Below are positions 33,148 through 39,804 of a stretch of 64,000 nt of DNA, piece after piece; positions within the stretch are counted from its first letter, which is position 1; the number at the start of each line of letters is the position of its first letter. The notes below the pieces were generated by a model. That model was not told the origin of the DNA and searched no databases. It saw only the letters and a list, made by a program, of their open reading frames with translations. Where the stretch lies: assembly GCF_002934265.1 (NCBI RefSeq), contig NZ_PTIX01000017.1:62001-126000 (forward strand). The letters are read 5' to 3'. The DNA comes from Actinokineospora auranticolor. GTDB lineage: Bacteria; Actinomycetota; Actinomycetes; Mycobacteriales; Pseudonocardiaceae. The position numbers and the translations under genes are program-made.

Positions 33148-33456
33148 ATGTTCGACGACCGTCCCCCGGATACCCCCGTCCGCTACCGCACGAGCAACGT
33201 GGGTGAGCGGATCGCGATACTGCCCGCCACCTGCAAGGTGGGCACCCACTCCCTGGCGCGGGTCGGCTACCGCGCGCAGGCCAGCGAGCAGGAAGGGGTC
33301 GTGCGCGTCTCCTGCAACGCCTGCAACGAGAACATCGACGTCGACCACTTCTGGTCGCTCACCCTGACCGGCGCCGCGCCCGCCCGCGTCGAGCTCGACG
33401 ACTCGCCGTACGCGGGGGTGGTGCCGGTCATGGTCGAGCCGCGGTCGAGGTCCTAG
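33148..33456 (+). CDS. Small putative zinc-ribbon protein, likely SOS-induced
   Basis: 102 residues, family not recognised. Cys29 with His34 (PATCKVGTH) and the pair Cys56/Cys59 (SCNACNE) form a possible zinc ribbon in a compact beta-rich protein. The N-terminus is acidic and Pro-rich. A perfect LexA box sits 22 bp upstream, with TATGGT between box and start as a possible -10, so induction by DNA damage is likely. Single gene; a GC-rich hairpin follows. A role in DNA repair or cell-cycle arrest is speculation. Confidence 0.7.
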   Translation: MFDDRPPDTPVRYRTSNVGERIAILPATCKVGTHSLARVGYRAQASEQEGVVRVSCNACNENIDVDHFWSLTLTGAAPARVELDDSPYAGVVPVMVEPRSRS

Positions 33457-33541
33457 CGACACCGCCGCGGTGGAAAGGCGTACCGGAACCGGTTCGACCC
33501 GGGGGCACACCGAGCACGGCACGGCGCCGACCGACTACCGT

Positions 33542-33571
33542 GTGCTGCCGGGCAACCGGGCCCGGCGGCAC
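33542..33571 (+). terminator. Terminator after the SOS-box gene
   Basis: GTGCTGCCGGGC and GCCCGGCGGCAC pair over 12 positions with one G-T, 6-nt loop, upstream of the next SDR gene. Confidence 0.5.
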
Positions 33572-33588
33572 TAGGCGAGGAGTGGGCG

Positions 33589-34362
33589 ATGGGCGCGCTG
33601 GACGGCCGGGTCGCGCTGGTGACCGGGGTCAGCAGGCGGGCGGGTATCGGGTACGCCACCGCGCGCCGACTGGCCGACGCCGGGGCGCGGCTGTTCCTGC
33701 ACCACCACGCGCCGCACGACGCCGAGCAGACCTGGGGCGCCGACCCGGACGGCCCGGCGGCGCTGGCCGCGAGCCTGGGCGACGACGTCCGGCACCTCGG
33801 CCTCGACCTCACCGACCCCGGCGCCCCGGAGCGGCTGATGGCCGCCGCGGTCGAGGCGTACGGGCACGTGGACGTCCTGGTCTGCAACCACGCCCGCGGC
33901 GGCGGCGACGGCCCGCTCGGCACGCTGGACGCGGAGATGCTGGACGCGCACTGGGCGGCGAACACCCGGTCGGTCGTGCTGCTCACCCAGGCCTTCGGCG
34001 ACCAGCACGACCGCCGCCCCGGCGGCCGGGTGCTGTTCCTGGTGTCCGGCCAGGACCTCGGCCCGATGATCCACGAGGTGGCCTACGCGGCCAGCAAGGG
34101 CGCGCTGTCGGCGATCACCCGGACCCTGGCCGACCACTTCGCGGGCCGGGGCGTGACGGTGAACGCGGTCAACCCGGGCCCCGTGGACACCGGCTGGGCC
34201 TCACCGGAGGACCGCGAGGCCCTGCTCCCCCGCTTCCCCAGCGGCCGTTGGGGCGCCCCGGACGACCCGGCCCGCCTGCTCACCTGGCTGGCCACCGACG
34301 ACGCGGGGTGGATCACCGGTCAGGTCATCCACTCCGAGGGCGGCTTCCGCCGCTGGGCCTAG
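33589..34362 (+). CDS. Short-chain dehydrogenase/reductase
   Basis: 257 residues, ATG with GAGGAG upstream. Classical SDR pattern: ALVTGVSRRAGIGYATARRL (cofactor loop), VDVLVCNHARGG in place of NNAG, Ser in VLFLVSGQD, and YAASKGALSAITRTLA with catalytic Tyr and Lys, then NAVNPGPVDTGW. The end (GWITGQVIHSEGGFRRW) matches the FabG-like class. Monocistronic by layout; substrate unknown. Confidence 0.9.
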   Translation: MGALDGRVALVTGVSRRAGIGYATARRLADAGARLFLHHHAPHDAEQTWGADPDGPAALAASLGDDVRHLGLDLTDPGAPERLMAAAVEAYGHVDVLVCNHARGGGDGPLGTLDAEMLDAHWAANTRSVVLLTQAFGDQHDRRPGGRVLFLVSGQDLGPMIHEVAYAASKGALSAITRTLADHFAGRGVTVNAVNPGPVDTGWASPEDREALLPRFPSGRWGAPDDPARLLTWLATDDAGWITGQVIHSEGGFRRWA

Positions 34363-34675
34363 GCCCGGCACCAACCACCCCGCTTCCCCGCCTGCGGGGT
34401 GCCATCCGGCCGAGACAATCACACGTCCACTGTGGACACTACGCACGCTCGCACCCGCTCCGGCGAACCGACCCGCCGCGAGCGAACCGTTGCCGCCACA
34501 CTGGGACGGTTGTCCACAGCCAAGATCGCCTTCTCCGCGAACTGTCGCCCCGCCCCGGTATCATGGATTCCGGGGGCCGGAGGCGCGCCAAGATCACCGG
34601 CCAAGACCAGCACCGCCCCGGTCGTACCCGATAATCGCGCTCGTCAGCCGCGTGACCCGCGACCGGAAGGCGAGC
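34363..34675. other. Intergenic region, no gene seen
   Basis: Holds a short CCCCGC/GCGGGG hairpin at 34386-34399 (possible SDR terminator), an ACTGTGGAC word at 34429-34437 and a perfect DnaA-type word TTGTCCACA at 34510-34518. No reading frame here looks coding. Confidence 0.5.
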
Positions 34676-35230
34676 ATGAACGACCCCGGCACCCCCGACC
34701 TGCGCGCGATCGGCCCGCGTGGCAACGACCTGGTGACCCTGCGCCCCTGGCGGGTCGACGACCTGCCGGTGATCGCCGAGGCGGGCCGGGACCCGTACAT
34801 CCCGCTCATCACCACCATCCCCCGCGACTACACCCCGGAGGGCGGCCACGCCTGGCTGCGCCGCCAGCACGACCAGGCGACCGACGGCCGGGGCTGCCCG
34901 CTGGCCATCTCGGCGGGTGACGAGGCCGTCGGCATGGTCACGATCAACTCGATCGACTGGCACGACCGCCGCGGCAGCATCGGCTACTGGGTGCTGGACC
35001 GCCACCGCGGCCGCGGCTACGCCAAGTCGGCCGTCTCGCTGCTCCCCGAGCTCGCCCGCGACCTCGGGCTGGTCCGCCTGCAGGCGCTCGTGGAGCCGGA
35101 CAACGCGGCGTCCCAGGCCACCTGCCGCGCCCTCGGCTTCACCGCGGAGGGCGTCCTGCGCGGCTACCACCGCATCGGCGGCACCAACCGCGACATGATC
35201 ATGTTCGGACTGCTGGTCGGTCCACAGTAG
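34676..35230 (+). CDS. GNAT acetyltransferase (RimJ/RimL-like)
   Basis: 184 residues, ATG at 34676 with GGAAGG 5 nt upstream. Acetyltransf_3 pattern: LVTLRPWRVDDLPVIAEAG, GMVTINSIDWHDRRGSIGYWV, the acetyl-CoA loop RHRGRGYAKSAVSLL, and ALVEPDNAASQATCRALGFTAEG. This subtype acetylates protein N-termini, amino acids or drugs. Substrate unknown. Monocistronic; its stop lies within an ACTGTGGAC word on the opposite strand. Confidence 0.88.
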   Translation: MNDPGTPDLRAIGPRGNDLVTLRPWRVDDLPVIAEAGRDPYIPLITTIPRDYTPEGGHAWLRRQHDQATDGRGCPLAISAGDEAVGMVTINSIDWHDRRGSIGYWVLDRHRGRGYAKSAVSLLPELARDLGLVRLQALVEPDNAASQATCRALGFTAEGVLRGYHRIGGTNRDMIMFGLLVGPQ

Positions 35231-35333
35231 ACAATCAGCTCAGGTTGGGCGCGGCACCGCGGCGGGGGGTGCGCGCGCCCAACCGAGCGCTCGACCGGGG
35301 CATGACCGGTCGGTGCGACAGCGCTCGTCGATG

Positions 35334-35377
35334 GACCACGACGGCCGCGAGGGAGTGGGTTCGCGGCCGCCGTGGTC
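35334..35377 (+). terminator. Hairpin downstream of GNAT gene
   Basis: Arms CCACGACGGCCGCGA and TCGCGGCCGCCGTGG (one mismatch, 10-nt loop). Confidence 0.45.
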
Positions 35378-35489
35378 ACCCCCGGAGTGACGACCACCTG
35401 TGCGAACGTGTCCTTCGGCCACCCCGGGCCGGGTATGAGAAATTCCTGAGCGGCGGCATCGATCGCCAGGTCGGCAGTAGGGTCGGGGC

Positions 35490-35810
35490 ATGGCCGCTGA
35501 CTACTACCAGGTCGTCACCACCGCCGGTTCCCAGGACGAGGCCGACCGCCTGGCCACGGGGATCGTCGAGAACCACCTCGGTGCCTGCGTGCACGTGCAC
35601 CCCGTGACCAGCGTCTACCGCTGGGCGGGCAAGGTCACCAGGGACCTCGAACTCCGCTTGGTGGTCAAGACCGCGGCCGACCGGCTGCGTCCGCTGGTCG
35701 ACTACATCAAGGCCAACCACAGCTACGACGTCCCGCAGGTGGTGGCCACCGAGGTCGTCGCGGGCAGCGACGAGTACCTGGCCTGGGTGCGCGACGAGAC
35801 CCGGGGCTGA
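35490..35810 (+). CDS. cutA: CutA1 divalent-cation tolerance protein
   Basis: 106 residues, the family's normal size. Diagnostic segments: DEADRLATGIVENHLGACVH, VTSVYRWAGKVTRDLELRLVVKT, and NHSYDVPQVVATEVVAGSDEYLAWV. CutA1 forms a PII-like trimer; it was linked to copper tolerance, but its real role is unsettled. It is separate from the copper genes 4 kb away. It converges on pstB, ending 2 bp before the pstB stop. Confidence 0.93.
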   Translation: MAADYYQVVTTAGSQDEADRLATGIVENHLGACVHVHPVTSVYRWAGKVTRDLELRLVVKTAADRLRPLVDYIKANHSYDVPQVVATEVVAGSDEYLAWVRDETRG

Positions 35811-35812
35811 CC

Positions 35813-36646
35813 TCAGCCGAAGCGGCCGTTGATGTAGTCGGACGTGCGCGGGTCGTCCGGCGTGCTGAAGATCTTCTTCGTCGGCCCGGACTCCACGATG
35901 TGCCCGGGCTGGCGCGCCTCCGCGAGGAAGAACGCGCAGTCCTGGGAGACGCGGGCGGCCTGCTGCATGTTGTGGGTGACGATCACGATCGTCACCTCCT
36001 GGCTGAGCACGGCGATGGTCTCCTCGATGCGGCGCGTCGAGGTGGGGTCCAGCGCCGAGCACGGCTCGTCCATCAGCAGGACGTCCGGCCGCACGGCCAG
36101 CGAGCGGGCGATGCAGAGCCGCTGCTGCTGACCGCCGGAGAGCGCGCCGCCGCGGCTCTTGAGCCGGTCCTTGACCTCCTGCCACAACCCGGCCCGGGTG
36201 AGGCACTCTTCGACCACGTCGTCGCGGTGGCCCCGGGACACCTTGGTACCGGTCAGCCTGAGGCCCGCGAGGACGTTGTCCGCGATGGTCATGGCGGGGA
36301 ACGGGTTCGGCTTCTGGAAGACCATGCCGACGCGCCTGCGGGTGCCGGTGATCCGCTGGGACTCGTCGTAGATGTCGGTGCCGTCCAGGCGGACCTCACC
36401 CGCCAGCGCCGCCGAAGGGACCAGCTCGTGCATCCGGTTGAGGATGCGCAGGAACGTGGACTTGCCGCAACCGGACGGTCCGATGAGCGCGGTGACCTGA
36501 CCGGCCGACATGGTCAGCGACACCCGGTCGAGCACCTTGCGGTCGCCGAACCAGGCCGAGACGCCCACGGCCTCCAGCGTGGAACCGCGCCGCGTGCCGG
36601 GGTCGGGGCCGATGGGGTGGACGTCGAGCCGGGTATCGGTGGTCAC
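35813..36646 (-). CDS. pstB: Phosphate ABC transporter ATP-binding protein
   Basis: 277 residues from the GTG at 36646. Walker A in LIGPSGCGKSTFLR, the PstB-specific LNRMHELVPSA, VFQKPNPFPAMTIADNV, the signature LSGGQQQRLCIARSLA, Walker B DVLLMDEPCSALDPTSTRRIEE and a switch His in VTIVIVTHNMQQAARVS. These are close to textbook PstB. Its partners PstC and PstA are encoded 7.5-10 kb away, so it is detached from the main operon. It is divergent from a PstS-like secreted protein gene. Confidence 0.93.
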   Translation of the reverse strand: MTTDTRLDVHPIGPDPGTRRGSTLEAVGVSAWFGDRKVLDRVSLTMSAGQVTALIGPSGCGKSTFLRILNRMHELVPSAALAGEVRLDGTDIYDESQRITGTRRRVGMVFQKPNPFPAMTIADNVLAGLRLTGTKVSRGHRDDVVEECLTRAGLWQEVKDRLKSRGGALSGGQQQRLCIARSLAVRPDVLLMDEPCSALDPTSTRRIEETIAVLSQEVTIVIVTHNMQQAARVSQDCAFFLAEARQPGHIVESGPTKKIFSTPDDPRTSDYINGRFG

Positions 36647-36825
36647 AGCGGGAAACGCTATCCAGCGGCGGCAACCATTTCGTGAAACCGCGGTGCACCC
36701 CACATGGCCGTGCCGGTCGCCCGAGCGGTGTGCGTTCGCCATGGCCGTTGGCGGGGCCGTGACAGTTGGGTGCCAGTTCACCGCCGCTGCGTGTGGCCCG
36801 TGCTCAAAAGTCGCTGCGTCGTGGT

Positions 36826-36840
36826 GGTTTGTCACAAACC
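36826..36840. promoter_or_regulatory. Operator-like dyad in pstB/pstS-like divergent region
   Basis: GGTTTGT-C-ACAAACC, perfect 7-bp arms, 68 bp before the PstS-like start. A single GTTCACC (PHO-box half) is at 36776-36782. Regulator unknown. Confidence 0.4.
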
Positions 36841-36908
36841 GGTTCCGCCACAGTGGGTTTCGCCCCGCACGGGGCACGATGTGTTGAAGGACAAGGGAGA
36901 ACCACGCA

Positions 36909-37949
36909 ATGCGCTCCACCTTCCGCAAGGGTGTCGCCGCCGTCATCGGCGCCGCCGCGCTGTCCGTCATCCTCTCGTCCACCGCGGTCGCCGACTCCGG
37001 CGTGCTCGCGGACGCCAACGACGCCGTCGGCGTCGGCTCGGACACCACCGAGTACGCGCTCAACGCGCTCGCCGCGGCGTACAACCCGACCGTCCCCGCG
37101 GGCGGCGTGCTGGTCCACTCGTTCAACGCCACCGTCCCGGCCGCGGGCCAGCCGGTGCTGCCGACCGACACCGGCGCCACCATCGTCCCGCGCTCGGGCG
37201 CCACCGCGATCACCCGGCCGAACGGTTCCTCCGCGGGCATCACCGAGCTCAAGCGCGCGGGCACCGCCACCACCTTCGCCCGCTCCTCGCGCGCCCGCCA
37301 GGCCTCGGACAACACCGGCACCGCCGTGCTGTTCCTGCCGTACGCCACCGACGGCCTGCGCTACGCCCGCTCCACCTCGCCCGCCAGCAACGCGCCGGTC
37401 GACCTGACCAACGCCGAGCTGAAGAAGATCTACGAGTGCAACGCCGACGGCAACCCGGCCACCCCGGACCTGTGGTCGAACGTGCGCGCGGGCCTGCCCG
37501 CGGTGACCATCCTGCCGGTGCTGCCGCAGTCCGGCTCGGGCACCCGCAGCTTCTTCCTGACCGAGATCGGCGTCACCAGCGTCGGTTCCTGCGTCAACCA
37601 GACCGCGCAGGAGCACGACCCGGCCGCCGTCGCGGGCAACGCCAACAAGATCGCGCCGTTCTCCACCGGCCGCTACAGCATCCTGCCCCCGGCTCAGCAG
37701 TCGACCATCGTGCTGAACACCGGTGGCTTCACCGCCACCCGCTCGCTGTTCAACGTCGTGCGTGACGTCAACGGCGGCGGCGTGCTGAACAAGGGCGTCG
37801 ACGCCGGCCTGCACCGCTTCTTCGGTGACGGCACCGGCGGCCTGGCCACCGCCACCAACAACTGGATCTGCAGCTCCGCGGCGACCTCGGTCATCGCCGC
37901 CCAGGGCTTCACCCAGCTCTCCGGCACCGCTTGCGGCAAGGTCGCGTAA
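36909..37949 (+). CDS. Secreted PstS-like substrate-binding protein
   Basis: 346 residues with a Sec signal peptide (MRSTFRKGVAAVIGAAALSV to about VADS-32). The mature part follows the PBP type 2 phosphate-binding pattern: VGSDTTEYALNALAAAYN, then VLFLPYATDGLRYARS, and LPQSGSGTRSFFLTEIG, which resembles the SGT phosphate loop of PstS. The C-terminus has a possible disulfide (ICSSAATS, TACGKVA). No lipobox, so it may be free or wall-bound. Divergent from pstB and ending at a strong terminator. Ligand phosphate is likely but not proven. Confidence 0.8.
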   Translation: MRSTFRKGVAAVIGAAALSVILSSTAVADSGVLADANDAVGVGSDTTEYALNALAAAYNPTVPAGGVLVHSFNATVPAAGQPVLPTDTGATIVPRSGATAITRPNGSSAGITELKRAGTATTFARSSRARQASDNTGTAVLFLPYATDGLRYARSTSPASNAPVDLTNAELKKIYECNADGNPATPDLWSNVRAGLPAVTILPVLPQSGSGTRSFFLTEIGVTSVGSCVNQTAQEHDPAAVAGNANKIAPFSTGRYSILPPAQQSTIVLNTGGFTATRSLFNVVRDVNGGGVLNKGVDAGLHRFFGDGTGGLATATNNWICSSAATSVIAAQGFTQLSGTACGKVA

Positions 37950-37973
37950 GCTCGCCGAGCAGTCCTGAATGGA

Positions 37974-38006
37974 CCGAGGCCCGTGGGGATCCCCCACGGG
38001 CCTCGG
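37974..38006. terminator. Strong bidirectional terminator
   Basis: Perfect 15-bp arms (CCGAGGCCCGTGGGG and complement) with a 3-nt loop, followed on the plus strand by TTCGTTT, between convergent genes. Confidence 0.85.
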
Positions 38007-38019
38007 TTCGTTTCGCGGA

Positions 38020-38583
38020 TCAGGCGTTGAGCGCGGTCTTGACGTAGCCGTAGGTGATGCCGCTGGTGAAGACGCCGTCGAGGCGCAGGCCCCGGTTGAT
38101 GGCGGCGGCACCGGCCTCGGTGAGCAGCAGCGGGACACCCGCGGAGGTGTTGCTGCCGAAGGTGAACAGGTCGATGCGGCCGCGCAGGTTGTCCTGCGCC
38201 ACCACGACCCGGCGGTTGTTGTCGATGACGAGCTGCCACAGCACCTCGACGCCGTCGGAGTCGGCCAGGACCAGCGCGCCGCGGTGCTCCACGGTGCCGT
38301 CGGTGGGGTCACCGATCACGTCGAAGGTCTGGGTGGTGTAGCCGTCGACGACCTGCGAGGTGCCGAAGAGCACGAGGGACTGGATGCCGTAGTAGCCCAG
38401 CCCCTCGACGAGCGACGGGTCCACGATGATCGTCGTCTTGCCCACCGCGGCCTGGTTGGCCGAGGCCACCACGGCCGCGGGCACCCGCGGCGCCGCCTGG
38501 GCGGACGCGACCGACGCGCCTCCGAGCAGCACCCCCGCGGACATCGCGACAACAGCCAAACCCGACACCAGACGAGTACGCAT
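38020..38583 (-). CDS. Secreted protein of unknown function (187 aa)
   Basis: Signal peptide MRTRLVSGLAVVAMSAGVLL to about ASAQA-30, then a 157-residue mature part rich in beta strands (KTTIIVDPSLVEGLGYYGIQ, LVLFGTSQVVDGYTTQTFDV, LWQLVIDNNRRVVVAQDNL). I do not recognise the family. It sits between the PstS-like gene and the main pst operon, so it may be linked to phosphate or wall biology. The ribosome site GAGGAGGA is very strong but is paired in a leader hairpin. Confidence 0.75.
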   Translation of the reverse strand: MRTRLVSGLAVVAMSAGVLLGGASVASAQAAPRVPAAVVASANQAAVGKTTIIVDPSLVEGLGYYGIQSLVLFGTSQVVDGYTTQTFDVIGDPTDGTVEHRGALVLADSDGVEVLWQLVIDNNRRVVVAQDNLRGRIDLFTFGSNTSAGVPLLLTEAGAAAINRGLRLDGVFTSGITYGYVKTALNA

Positions 38584-38589
38584 TTGTTC

Positions 38590-38627
38590 TCCTCCTCGAC
38601 CAGACGCTAACTGCGTCGCGAGGAGGA
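38590..38627 (-). promoter_or_regulatory. 5' leader hairpin hiding the ribosome site
   Basis: On the minus-strand mRNA, TCCTCCTCG pairs perfectly over 9 bp with CGAGGAGGA, which contains the Shine-Dalgarno of the secreted-protein gene. Inside is a second stem, GACGC/GCGTC, with a 5-nt loop. The ATG is 6 nt beyond the stem. This is the geometry of a translational switch or a thermosensor-type leader; no known riboswitch class is recognised. Confidence 0.55.
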
Positions 38628-38768
38628 TGTCGGGAAGCGGGGACCGCCCGGAAGACCTCTGTGGACGATTCGCGAACTCGCCGGGTCGGGATAGCTGCCG
38701 GTTAACCGTTACATGGCCTCGGCTTCGCCGAGGCGGCGAGATCGCCTTTGAGCCGATTTCTTCCCTCC

Positions 38769-38801
38769 CGGTTTCGCACGGCCGGGGGCCGCGCGAAACC
38801 G
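38769..38801 (-). terminator. Likely terminator of the pst operon
   Basis: Outer stem CGGTTTCGC/GCGAAACCG with an inner CGGCC-GGG-GGCCG stem, about 120 bp after the last gene of the pstC operon. Confidence 0.6.
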
Positions 38802-38919
38802 CTCAGTCCAGAAACCGGCGCGATCTCGCAACGCTGGTCGAGCTCGGACCAGAGGAGCGCATAGAACTGTACACAATGGATCCATCTGCGCCTGCGCTCA
38901 TGTCCCACAGTTCGCTTCG

Positions 38920-39804
38920 CTACAGGAGGTTGGGCAGGAGTCGCAGGCCAGTGTCGTAGACGTTCCACAGGACGGCCAGGCAGATCGGGACGCCGATCAG
39001 CAGACCCTCCGCCCGGCCGAAGCGGTGTCGCAGCCACACCGTGGCCGCCACCGCCAAGCCCAGGGCCGGGATCCACAGGGCCAGCAGGGGGACGGCCGCG
39101 CGGTCCGAGCGCATGGCCTTCTCGTCCGGTGGGACCAGTTGGGGGCGGCGGACGGGGGCCGGTTGCGCGTCCCCCTCCGCCAGGGTCGCGTCCACGTACA
39201 CTGTGGACTCCGGCATGAACGGCCTGCCGGACGCGGTCACCAGGGTCAGCCGGGCGCCGCCGTCGGTCAGCGGGGCCGGGACCGGGTCGCCGTCCCGGCG
39301 GGTGCCGTCCACCAGGTAGGTGAACGTCCCCTGGCCGGTCACCACGTGGATCTCGTTGCCGGGAACCAGGTTCACCACCTCGCCGAACGGGCCGCCGTAG
39401 GCCGCGCGGCGGCCGTAGACCAGGGAAACGCCGTACTGGCCCGGTAGGGCCGTGTCGCGGCGGTGGCCGACGCCCGCCGTCAGGTCCCCCGACGTCGTCC
39501 CCTCGACCACCACCTTCCGCAGCCCCAGGGCCGGGATCTCCAGCACCGCGACCGGGGTTCCCGGCTCGATCACCCGGAGCGGCCCGTCGGCGCTGAAGGG
39601 CGCGGCGGTGGCCTCACCCAACTGCTCCCGCAGCTGGTCGTACAGCCGGTCCTGCTCGTGGTTCGCCTGCAAAGGCGTCAGCAGGAAGGCGAAAGCCACG
39701 AAACCCAGAGCCAGACCGGCCAAGGTGGCCACCGCGACCAAGGCCACGGGCAGTGACCTGCGGCCGGTCAGCACCTCCGTGGGCCGTGTTCGGACCATCG
39801 TCAT
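38920..39804 (-). CDS. Sortase-fold membrane protein lacking catalytic His and Cys
   Basis: 294 residues, ATG at 39804 overlapping the previous stop. An N-terminal helix (LPVALVAVATLAGLALGFVAFAF) is followed by a class E-like sortase domain: VAVLEIPALGLRKVVVEGT, GVGHRRDTALPGQYG, PFGEVVNLVPGNEIHVVTGQGTF in pieces. Two C-terminal membrane helices end the protein. Where active sortases have A-G-H-R-T-x-Y-G this one has YGRRAAYG, and where they have L-T-T-C it has LVTASG. Both the catalytic His and the nucleophile Cys are gone, so transpeptidation is not expected. Probably a structural or regulatory partner of the binding proteins upstream. Confidence 0.8.
   Translation of the reverse strand: MTMVRTRPTEVLTGRRSLPVALVAVATLAGLALGFVAFAFLLTPLQANHEQDRLYDQLREQLGEATAAPFSADGPLRVIEPGTPVAVLEIPALGLRKVVVEGTTSGDLTAGVGHRRDTALPGQYGVSLVYGRRAAYGGPFGEVVNLVPGNEIHVVTGQGTFTYLVDGTRRDGDPVPAPLTDGGARLTLVTASGRPFMPESTVYVDATLAEGDAQPAPVRRPQLVPPDEKAMRSDRAAVPLLALWIPALGLAVAATVWLRHRFGRAEGLLIGVPICLAVLWNVYDTGLRLLPNLL

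Larger units (their letters stand above)
38584..38919. other. Intergenic region with leader hairpin and terminators
   Basis: No gene. Contains the leader hairpin (38590-38627), a perfect GCCTCGGC-TTC-GCCGAGGC hairpin (38716-38734), and the strong stem at 38769-38801 listed separately. Confidence 0.6.

Noticed and set aside
34510-34518. TTGTCCACA as evidence for a replication origin
   Set aside because: Only one box here and two more 29 kb away; an origin needs a dense cluster near dnaA or dnaN, which are absent.
36734-36782. PHO box upstream of the PstS-like gene (GTTCGCC and GTTCACC)
   Set aside because: The two words are 42 bp apart and not in 11-bp phase; only one matches well.
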